Shown: positions 1 to 5,482 of the stretch, piece by piece | How the letters are laid out: each line of letters starts with the position of its first letter | Numbering within the stretch: the stretch's first letter is position 1 | Source: Candidatus Omnitrophota bacterium | GTDB taxonomy: Bacteria > Ratteibacteria > UBA8468 > B48-G9 > DTJG01 | DNA length: 5,482 nt | Assembly: GCA_023818725.1 (NCBI GenBank) | Contig: JAMWBX010000104.1 | Span: 1 to 5,482, forward strand | Reading direction: 5' to 3' | The notes under the pieces: model-generated | Databases searched by the model: none | What the model was told of the DNA's origin: nothing | Seen by the model: the letters and a program-made list of their open reading frames with translations, nothing else | Program-made: the position numbers and the translations under genes

Positions 1-2148
1 TCTCTGAAGGATAATGGCTGTTTTTTCTGTGGTAACTGTATTGAGGTATGTCCTGTTGGAGCCTTAAGAGAGATCAGTGCAGAGAAAAAAGGCAGAACCT
101 GGGAGTTTAGAAAAATAAATACAATTTGCCCTTATTGCGGGGTTGGATGTGGAATTCAGGTTTCAGTAAAAGATAACTCTATTGTGAAAATAAATGCATT
201 GCCAGATGGTTCGGTGAATAAAGGATGGCTGTGTGTAAAGGGAAAGTTTGGTTTTGAATATGTTAAAAGCCCGGATAGATTGAAAAAGCCATTGTTAAAA
301 AAGGAGAAGAAAGCTGGCAAATTTATGGAAATAAGCTGGGATGAGGCGCTGGATTTAATAGTTAATAGGTTCAGTGAGATAAGAAAGAAATATGGTGCCA
401 ATGCTTTAGCTGGACTAGCATCTGCAAAGTGCACAAACGAAGAAAATTATCTCTTTCAAAAGTTTTTCAGACAGATTATTGGTACTAACAATATAGACCA
501 TTGTGCCAGACTTTGCCATGCTCCAAGTGTTGCAGCGTTGTCCCAAACTTTGGGTTCTGGAGCCATGACCAATTCCCTTGATGAAATTGAAAATTGTTCC
601 GATTGTATTGTTTTAATTGGCTCCAATGTAAGCGAAACTCAGCCAGTGACTTCCTATAAAATAAGAAAGGCAGTCAGTCGAGGTGCTAAACTTATTGTAA
701 TTGATCCGCAAGAGATAGAAATGGCAAAAATTGCAGAAATTTATATACAGCCATGGTTTGGTTCTGATGTAATGTTGCTTAATGCCCTGGCAAAAATCAT
801 TTTGCAGGAAAACTTAATTAATAAAGAATTTATAGAACAACGGGTGGAGAACTTTGAAGAATATCAAAACTGGATGAACAATTTTTCTCTTCTTGAAGCA
901 GAGAAAATTACAGGTATTTCAGTGGAAATGATGAAAAGGGTTGCTAAAATTTATGCAACAAGCAAAGCAAGTATAATCATCTGGGCGATGGGTATAACCC
1001 AGCACATCACAGGAACTGACAATGTTTTTGCCCTTTCCAATCTTGCCCTCTTAACAGGACAGATTGGAAGACCAGGTGCCGGATTGGCTCCTTTAAGGGG
1101 ACAGAATAATGTTCAGGGTGCCTGTGATATGGGAGCATTGCCCGACTTTTTCCCAGGGTATCAAAAAGTGGAAAACCCTGAAATAAGGGAAAAATTTAAA
1201 AATTTCTGGAACACTGATTATCTACCTGAAAAAAAGGGTCTTACGGTAGTAGAAATATTTTCAGCAATTCAACATGGTCAGATTAAAGGACTTTATATAA
1301 TGGGAGAGAATCCCCTTGTTTCTGATCCTGATATTTCCTACGTAAAGGAGGCTATTAAAAAATTAGAATTTTTAGTTGTTCAGGATATTTTTCTTACTCA
1401 GACCGCAAAATATGCTGATTTAATTTTGCCATCTGCCTGTTCCTTTGAAAAGGAAGGTACCTTTACAAATACAGAAAGGATGGTACAAAAGGTTAATAGA
1501 TGTGTCGAGCCACCAAAGGATGCAAAACCTGACTGGGAGATTTTGAAAAACTTAGCAAAAAGATTCGGTTTTGACTGGGGTTACCATAGCGTATGGGATA
1601 TAACAGGGGAGATTAATAAAGTGGTGCCAATTTACGCTGGTATAACACCTGAAAGGCTTTCATATGGTTCTCTCCAGTGGCCATGTCCTAACGAAAAACA
1701 TCCTGGGACATCAACCCTTCATATAGAGAAATTTTCCATAGGCAGGGGTAAATTAAAATGTGTGGAATACAGGTATCCTTATGAATTGCCGGATGAAGAA
1801 TATCCTTTTGTTGTTACTACAGGCAGAGTTCTTACTGAATATCACACCAGAACAATGACAGCAAGGGTAGATGGCTTAGAGCAGCTGAGTGGTGAGCCTT
1901 TTTGTTTAATGAATGAGAATGATCTGAAGAAGCTTAAACTGAAACATGGTTCTAAAATAAAGGTTATCTCAAGAAGAGGGCAGATTGAAATAAAAGTGAA
2001 AAAGAGCAGGTCTGTTCGGGAAAAAACAGTTTTTATTCCTTTCCATTATGGTGAAGCTGCTGCAAATACTCTAACTCATCATCATCTTGACCCTGTTGCA
2101 AAGACCCCGGAATATAAGATTTGCGCTGCAAGAATAGAAAAGTTATGA
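1..2148 (+). CDS. fdhA: Formate dehydrogenase catalytic (alpha) subunit, molybdopterin type, 5' partial
   Basis: Catalytic subunit that interconverts formate and CO2 using a bis-molybdopterin-guanine-dinucleotide Mo or W centre, probably cytoplasmic. The frame is open from base 1 (715 visible residues), so the start lies outside; the GTG at 184 falls inside the first iron-sulfur domain and is not a start. Residues below count from base 1. C7, C10, C13 and C17 before P18 form a ferredoxin-type [4Fe-4S] motif. C43, C46, C50 and C78 form the molybdopterin-oxidoreductase [4Fe-4S] site (CPYCGVGC, then GWLCVKG), and K80 matches the electron-transfer lysine of E. coli FdhF. In CARLCHAPSV, C172 (TGC 514-516) replaces FdhF Sec140, followed by H173; R366 in RGQNNVQGACDMG matches FdhF Arg333. 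The dinucleotide-binding domain covers about 600-710 and ends in KTPEYKICAARIEKL. The N-terminal cluster suggests the longer type that works with NAD(P)- or ferredoxin-linked partner subunits; if so, roughly 150-200 residues are missing. The partner is not visible. The stop overlaps mobA. Confidence 0.95.
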   Translation, partial: SLKDNGCFFCGNCIEVCPVGALREISAEKKGRTWEFRKINTICPYCGVGCGIQVSVKDNSIVKINALPDGSVNKGWLCVKGKFGFEYVKSPDRLKKPLLKKEKKAGKFMEISWDEALDLIVNRFSEIRKKYGANALAGLASAKCTNEENYLFQKFFRQIIGTNNIDHCARLCHAPSVAALSQTLGSGAMTNSLDEIENCSDCIVLIGSNVSETQPVTSYKIRKAVSRGAKLIVIDPQEIEMAKIAEIYIQPWFGSDVMLLNALAKIILQENLINKEFIEQRVENFEEYQNWMNNFSLLEAEKITGISVEMMKRVAKIYATSKASIIIWAMGITQHITGTDNVFALSNLALLTGQIGRPGAGLAPLRGQNNVQGACDMGALPDFFPGYQKVENPEIREKFKNFWNTDYLPEKKGLTVVEIFSAIQHGQIKGLYIMGENPLVSDPDISYVKEAIKKLEFLVVQDIFLTQTAKYADLILPSACSFEKEGTFTNTERMVQKVNRCVEPPKDAKPDWEILKNLAKRFGFDWGYHSVWDITGEINKVVPIYAGITPERLSYGSLQWPCPNEKHPGTSTLHIEKFSIGRGKLKCVEYRYPYELPDEEYPFVVTTGRVLTEYHTRTMTARVDGLEQLSGEPFCLMNENDLKKLKLKHGSKIKVISRRGQIEIKVKKSRSVREKTVFIPFHYGEAAANTLTHHHLDPVAKTPEYKICAARIEKL

Positions 2149-2771
2149 ACGCAATTATCCTTGCGAAAGGTGAAAATAGTGGGCGTCTGAGTAAAGATAA
2201 ATCCCTGATTATGTTGTCAGATAATACTCCCGTAATTAAAAAAAACATAGAAAAAATCTCAGATATTTTTTCAACAATATCCATCGTTTCAGTTCATCCT
2301 GAGAAGTTTGTGAGTTATGAAGGCAAAAAGGTTAAAGTCATCAGAGATAGTTTTGCATGTGGACCACTTGGAGCGATGTACACCGGATTAAATTGCTCAT
2401 TATCAAAATACAATTTTGTTATGGCTTGTGATATGCCTTTTATTAATCCTGATTTTATCTCATTCATGATTGAGAGAATTGAGGATGAATATGATGCGGT
2501 TGTTCCAGAACATAATGGTTTTGCTGAGGTTTTACACGCTTTTTATAGCAAAAATATAATTTTGCCTTTAGAGAACTTACTCCAGAAAAGGCAATACAGA
2601 GTTAGAGAGGTTCTTGAAAGAGTAAGAGTAAAATACATCAAAGATCGTGAAATAATCAAATTTGGTAATCCTGATGTATTATTTTTCAACATTAATACGG
2701 AGACGGATCTGCAAAAAGCAAAAGATATTTACGGAAAGGTGAAAGCAGGAGATTTTTATGATACCTGTTGA
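2145..2771 (+). CDS. mobA: Molybdenum cofactor guanylyltransferase (MobA-like)
   Basis: A 208-residue NTP-transferase-fold protein, near the usual MobA length, expected to join GMP from GTP to Mo-molybdopterin and make the MGD cofactor needed by the formate dehydrogenase upstream. Visible family signs are a strand leading into LAKGENSGRLSKDKS (6-20), with D18-K19 matching the conserved DK; CGPLGAMYTGL (72-82), matching GPLAG; ACDMPF (94-99), with D96 as the likely metal-binding aspartate; VVPEHNGFAEVLHAFY (119-134); and FFNINTETDL (180-189), matching the NxNTPxDL motif. The loop normally read as LAGG has lysine (K8, AAA 2166-2168), and the arginine falls one position off the usual place, so nucleotide binding may be altered. 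I chose ATG 2145 because it forms an ATGA overlap with the fdhA stop and begins directly at the first strand; an upstream in-frame TTG at 2121 would only add eight non-family residues. No strong Shine-Dalgarno precedes it, which fits translational coupling. A MobA-like protein with another nucleotide or acceptor is possible. Confidence 0.85.
   Translation: MNAIILAKGENSGRLSKDKSLIMLSDNTPVIKKNIEKISDIFSTISIVSVHPEKFVSYEGKKVKVIRDSFACGPLGAMYTGLNCSLSKYNFVMACDMPFINPDFISFMIERIEDEYDAVVPEHNGFAEVLHAFYSKNIILPLENLLQKRQYRVREVLERVRVKYIKDREIIKFGNPDVLFFNINTETDLQKAKDIYGKVKAGDFYDTC
2747..2751 (+). promoter_or_regulatory. Ribosome binding site of moeA
   Basis: AGGAG lies within the 3' end of mobA, six bases before ATG 2758. 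It supports this moeA start and shows that moeA can be initiated independently inside the overlap, not only by coupling. Confidence 0.75.
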
Positions 2772-3996
2772 AAAAGCAATAGATATTGTGTGGAAAACCG
2801 CACGGTTATTACCAATGGAAAAAATAGGGTTATTGAATTGCCATGGCAGAGTACTGGCTGAAGATATCAAAACACCTTTTGATTATCCGCCTTTTGATCG
2901 CGCCGCTATGGATGGGTACGCGGTAAAGGTTGATGATACATATACCGCGACGAAGAATAAACCTGTTTTACTGCAAGTAGCAGGAGAAGTTCAAGCCGGT
3001 GACTACCGCAGATTGCGTCTTGTTCCAGGTAAGTGTTTTTCTGTTATGACCGGAAGTAAGCTCCCAGAAGGGACAGAAGCAGTTATAAAAATAGAGGATG
3101 TGGAAATCTCGGGACCATTTATAAAAGTTTTCTTCCAGTGTAAAAAAGGTGAAAATATTTCATTTAAAGGCGAAGATCTGCAGAAGGGAACAACAGTGCT
3201 GCAGAAGGGTACATTTATTGATTCAACAGTTGTTATGATGCTTGCCTATCTCGGCAAATCAGTAGTAAAGGTTCGCCAGCAGCCTCAGGTTTCTATCCTT
3301 GCGACCGGGGATGAGTTAATAGAACCAGGAACAAGATTAACTAAAAGCAAAATATATAACTCTAATAGTTATGGTCTTTGTGCACTTGTCAGAGAAAATG
3401 GTGGCCTTCCACATATTTTAGGGATCGCCCGTGATAATCAGAAGGATTTGACCTTATTGTTAAAAAAGGCTCTTAATTATGATATTGCACTAATTTCTGG
3501 TGGAGTGAGTGAAGGTAAATTTGACCTTGTGGTGGATGTTCTAAGGAACCTTGGAGTAAAGAAAATTTTCTGGAAGGTCGCTGAAAAACCGGGAAAACCC
3601 GTATTTTTCGGAAAAAGGTCCAGTACGCTTGTTTTTGGTCTGCCAGGATATCCTGTATCCACCTACTTAAGTTTCCATATGCTTGTGAAAGTCGCTATAA
3701 AAAAGATGCTTGGTTATAAACAACCGGAAAAGCCTTTTCTGTACTGTACACTGTCAACCGATATCAAAAATAATGGCGATAGGGCTTCACTTTTCAGGGG
3801 TAAAATAATTCCGGCGAATAATGAGAATTTTTTTATTCCATATCATAAACAAAAATCAGGTATGTTAAGCTCTATCACGGAAACAAATGGTTTACTGGTT
3901 GTTGAAAAAGGAGCATTATTAAAAAAGGGGCAAAAGGTCAGGGTTGAGATTTTAAGAGACAGTCATCCCGATTTCAATCGTTTTCATAAATTTTGA
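2758..3996 (+). CDS. moeA: Molybdopterin molybdenumtransferase MoeA
   Basis: Complete 412-residue protein of normal family length. MoeA uses adenylated molybdopterin (made by MogA/MoaB-type proteins) and inserts molybdate, or tungstate in W-users, to give the Mo-molybdopterin that MobA then modifies. The N-terminal region (about 1-165) has PPFDRAAMDGYAV (44-56), whose D52 matches E. coli D59, and GED (138-140), matching D142. The MoCF-binding domain (about 176-315) has ATGDELIEPG (182-191) with E186 matching E188, D226 near E. coli D228, ISGGVSEGKFD (246-256) with D256 matching D259, KPGKP (277-281), and GLPGYPVS (294-301) with P296 and P299 matching P298 and P301. A C-terminal domain covers about 325-400. 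Active-site acidic residues are therefore retained. Two family positions differ from E. coli: E252 in SGGVSEG and Y298 in LPGYP, both compatible with a normal MoeA. The start has a good AGGAG and overlaps mobA by 14 bases; the gene is the last of the plus-strand operon. A role in tungsten loading cannot be told from sequence. Confidence 0.95.
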   Translation: MIPVEKAIDIVWKTARLLPMEKIGLLNCHGRVLAEDIKTPFDYPPFDRAAMDGYAVKVDDTYTATKNKPVLLQVAGEVQAGDYRRLRLVPGKCFSVMTGSKLPEGTEAVIKIEDVEISGPFIKVFFQCKKGENISFKGEDLQKGTTVLQKGTFIDSTVVMMLAYLGKSVVKVRQQPQVSILATGDELIEPGTRLTKSKIYNSNSYGLCALVRENGGLPHILGIARDNQKDLTLLLKKALNYDIALISGGVSEGKFDLVVDVLRNLGVKKIFWKVAEKPGKPVFFGKRSSTLVFGLPGYPVSTYLSFHMLVKVAIKKMLGYKQPEKPFLYCTLSTDIKNNGDRASLFRGKIIPANNENFFIPYHKQKSGMLSSITETNGLLVVEKGALLKKGQKVRVEILRDSHPDFNRFHKF

Positions 3997-4002
3997 TTTC
4001 TC

Positions 4003-4578
4003 TTATGATATCAATCTTTCTGTAATCTCTTCACACATTACAACAATATCTTCTGTTTCAAAAATCTTGATGATGCTTGAATCAAAAAGTATCTGACAGG
4101 AGGCAGGGAATTCTTCATCCTCAAGGTATAGAACGACGTAGATCCAAACCTTGGGGAATACCTTTATTTTGACAGAGAATTCACTCAATTCTATTTTCTC
4201 AGCGCCCAGGGAAAAAGCTTTTTTAAGAAATTTTTCACCTGATGAACCAAATTTATCTAGAAGTGGCCTATAAACCCTTGACTCTATGGACGGTTTATAA
4301 ATATTTCCTGCTTGGAGTTCTGAAAATGAGATTAAACTTCCTGTTTCTGCAATGCTGTTATTGCTTCTGATAAGGTAGTGGAAAATCAATATTTTTTCTT
4401 TCGTGTTAATGAACGGTTCCAAAAATGAAAAATCCGGAATGCTTATATTACAATACAAGTTTAAGTAGGGCACAACAATAACTTTTTTCTGCATGTCCCA
4501 CCTGCATCCTGATTTTTTTTCAATTTCTTCGGGTGCAATGGATTCCAATTTTTGTATTGCAAGTTCAATCGCGTCCAT
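4003..4578 (-). CDS. DUF3786 domain-containing protein, function unknown
   Basis: A 191-residue soluble protein without signal peptide or membrane segment. I recognise it as DUF3786 from the ordered motifs IFHYLI (65-70), ISFSELQAG (83-91) with Y94, YRPLLDKFG (103-111), DEEFPAS (154-160), ILFDSS (163-168) and FETEDIVV (173-180). Conserved acidic residues cluster near the C-terminus (D154, E155, E156, D166, E176, D177). The family has no established biochemical function that I know of. From general knowledge, members are found in anaerobes and often near genes for corrinoid or one-carbon enzymes; here it is six bases downstream of acsE on the same strand. A role linked to the corrinoid methyl-transfer system is therefore an inference from position only. 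The spacer before ATG 4578 has no clear Shine-Dalgarno, so translation probably depends on ribosomes finishing acsE. The other end runs tail to tail with moeA. Cysteines C25, C43, C161 and C182 are scattered and do not form an obvious metal motif. Confidence 0.85.
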   Translation of the reverse strand: MDAIELAIQKLESIAPEEIEKKSGCRWDMQKKVIVVPYLNLYCNISIPDFSFLEPFINTKEKILIFHYLIRSNNSIAETGSLISFSELQAGNIYKPSIESRVYRPLLDKFGSSGEKFLKKAFSLGAEKIELSEFSVKIKVFPKVWIYVVLYLEDEEFPASCQILFDSSIIKIFETEDIVVMCEEITERLIS

Positions 4579-4584
4579 GAGTTT

Positions 4585-5460
4585 TTAAAGTTTTAACCAG
4601 GAATCAGAATAGATTGATTTTCCCGAAAGCACACATGTTGTCTTGTAATAATCCATCTGTTGCTGACTCAATTCTTGCACATTAATGTTTTCATCAAGTG
4701 TTTGCCAAACAGTTCTTTTTATTTCCTCTTTTTCTCCACGCACCATCTGGATAAGCTGAGTATCGAAGGCATCAATAATTGCACTATCGAGGCCGTATTT
4801 CATCAACATTAAAAGATATGTTCTGTTGACAAGCCCTCTCAAGTTTTCCGGAACACCGTTTGAAACATTTGAAAGCCCGCAGGTTGAACGGTAATCCGGA
4901 AACATTTCCTTGAACATTTTCATGAACTCAACGGCGGCGACTACCTGGTCCTGCTGGTATCGTACCGGCAGAACAATTGGATCAAAATAGATGTTTTCAT
5001 GAGGGATACCGAGCTGGTCAGCCCTAATGGAAAATTCGCAGGCCAGGGCACTCCTTTCCGTTGCATCTCGTGGCATACCTTCCTTTCCGATCAAAAGTGC
5101 TATGCATTTGCAATTGAATTTTTTTACAAGTGGCAATAATTGTTCCATTCTTTCAGGGGTTGCCTGAATGGAGTTGATTAGACTTTTTTCTCCCTCCATT
5201 TCCAGTCCAACCTTTATTGCTTCTATATTTGTTGTGTCCAGAGAAAGTGGCAAATCCACAACCTCGCGGATGGTTTTGATTATCCATTCCATCAACTGTG
5301 GTCCGTCCTTTCTTGCTGGTCCAATATTAATATCCAGGTAATCCACACCGTTTTCTCTGGAAATTCTTGCAATCTCCTGAATTGGCTGTTTGTTTCTTTC
5401 CTTCATGGCCTGTTTAATCTTGGTTCCCATTATATTGATGTTTTCGCCTATAAAAAGCAT
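4585..5460 (-). CDS. acsE: Methyltetrahydrofolate:corrinoid/iron-sulfur protein methyltransferase (AcsE-type)
   Basis: A 291-residue pterin-binding TIM-barrel protein that moves the methyl group of 5-methyltetrahydrofolate to the cobalt of the corrinoid iron-sulfur protein, a late step of the Wood-Ljungdahl methyl branch. It starts MLFIGENIN, like Moorella AcsE (MLIIGERIN). Pterin-pocket residues are present: D43 and N45 in YLDINIGP, D75 and N78 in LSLDTTN, N96 in LINS, D160 in YFDP and N198 in GLSNVS; these match Moorella D75, N96, D160 and N199 almost number for number. Residues about 238-270 form an extra charged and polar segment absent from the 262-residue Moorella enzyme, before the shared C-terminus (LSGKSIYSDSWLKL). 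Automatic annotation may call it dihydropteroate synthase because of the shared pterin-binding domain, but the AcsE-specific residues and the formate dehydrogenase neighbourhood argue against that. I chose ATG 5460 because GGAGGG precedes it and it fits the family N-terminus; ATG 5481 in frame would add seven residues spanning that site. A methyltransferase serving another corrinoid protein remains possible. Confidence 0.9.
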   Translation of the reverse strand: MLFIGENINIMGTKIKQAMKERNKQPIQEIARISRENGVDYLDINIGPARKDGPQLMEWIIKTIREVVDLPLSLDTTNIEAIKVGLEMEGEKSLINSIQATPERMEQLLPLVKKFNCKCIALLIGKEGMPRDATERSALACEFSIRADQLGIPHENIYFDPIVLPVRYQQDQVVAAVEFMKMFKEMFPDYRSTCGLSNVSNGVPENLRGLVNRTYLLMLMKYGLDSAIIDAFDTQLIQMVRGEKEEIKRTVWQTLDENINVQELSQQQMDYYKTTCVLSGKSIYSDSWLKL

Positions 5461-5464
5461 ATTT

Positions 5465-5470
5465 CCCTCC
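5465..5470 (-). promoter_or_regulatory. Ribosome binding site of acsE
   Basis: On the minus strand GGAGGG stands four bases before ATG 5460 (five bases if only GGAGG is counted). It decides the acsE start in favour of 5460 over the in-frame ATG at 5481, which would put this site inside the coding sequence. No promoter can be seen in the few bases left before the window edge. Confidence 0.75.
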
Positions 5471-5482
5471 AAGTGATTCATT

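Noticed and set aside
156..434. Minus-strand frame of 92 codons opposite the start of fdhA
   Set aside because: It lies wholly over the conserved iron-sulfur and N-terminal molybdopterin coding region, shows no recognisable domain, and is explained by the antisense of an AT-rich gene.
2033..2284. Minus-strand frame of 83 codons across the fdhA/mobA junction
   Set aside because: It overlaps conserved motifs of both plus-strand genes, and its translation shows no family pattern or convincing ribosome binding site.
2679..2870. Minus-strand frame of 63 codons across the mobA/moeA junction
   Set aside because: It is antisense to two well-supported genes and has no recognisable content.
3178..3219. 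Tandem 21-base repeat in moeA (11 identical bases CTGCAGAAGGG at 3178 and 3199) encoding LQKG twice
   Set aside because: The MoeA family normally has two similar xxKG turns after the GED motif, so this is conserved protein structure with chance codon identity, not a mobile or slipped repeat.
3477..3662. Minus-strand frame of 61 codons inside moeA
   Set aside because: It mirrors the conserved SGGVSEG to LPGYP region of MoeA; no independent coding evidence.
3984..4008. Bidirectional intrinsic terminator between moeA and the DUF3786 gene
   Set aside because: The inverted repeat is only six A/T-rich pairs around a long loop, with no GC stem and no proper U tract, so I do not annotate it as a terminator.
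4585..5460. Reading the minus-strand pterin-binding gene as dihydropteroate synthase (folP)
   Set aside because: The N-terminus MLFIGENIN, the residue pattern D75, N96, D160, N198 and the GLSNVS motif follow methyltetrahydrofolate:corrinoid methyltransferases, and the context is one-carbon metabolism, not folate synthesis.

Overview
The window is almost entirely coding: five genes in two convergent groups, all tied to anaerobic one-carbon metabolism. It suggests a strictly anaerobic, AT-rich bacterium with a Wood-Ljungdahl (reductive acetyl-CoA) pathway, such as an acetogen, a sulfate reducer or a related uncultured lineage. The basis is a molybdo/tungsto-formate dehydrogenase next to a pterin-dependent methyltransferase of the AcsE type and a DUF3786 protein. 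The sequence alone does not fix the phylum.

Plus strand, 1-3996: three genes read as one overlapping operon. The first is the catalytic subunit of a formate dehydrogenase. Its 5' end lies left of the window, and the frame is open from base 1 through a ferredoxin-type [4Fe-4S] cluster, the molybdopterin-enzyme [4Fe-4S] domain and the complete molybdopterin domains. It has cysteine, not selenocysteine, as the likely metal ligand. Its stop overlaps the mobA start by 4 bases, and mobA overlaps moeA by 14 bases. MoeA inserts Mo (or W) into molybdopterin and MobA adds GMP to form the guanine dinucleotide cofactor that formate dehydrogenases carry, so the operon joins an enzyme to two of its cofactor-maturation steps.

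Minus strand, 5460-4003: acsE, a methyltetrahydrofolate:corrinoid/iron-sulfur protein methyltransferase, is followed after 6 bases by a DUF3786 gene of unknown function. Further upstream genes of this operon, if any, lie right of the window.

The operons meet tail to tail with only 6 bases between the moeA and DUF3786 stops and no convincing terminator. Functionally, formate dehydrogenase interconverts CO2 and formate at the start of the methyl branch, and AcsE acts at its end, passing the methyl group from methyl-tetrahydrofolate to the corrinoid protein that feeds acetyl-CoA synthase. I saw no RNA gene, mobile element, CRISPR array, origin or riboswitch. The points most worth a second look are the degenerate nucleotide-binding loop of MobA, the uncharacterised DUF3786 partner of acsE, and the extra C-terminal segment of AcsE.
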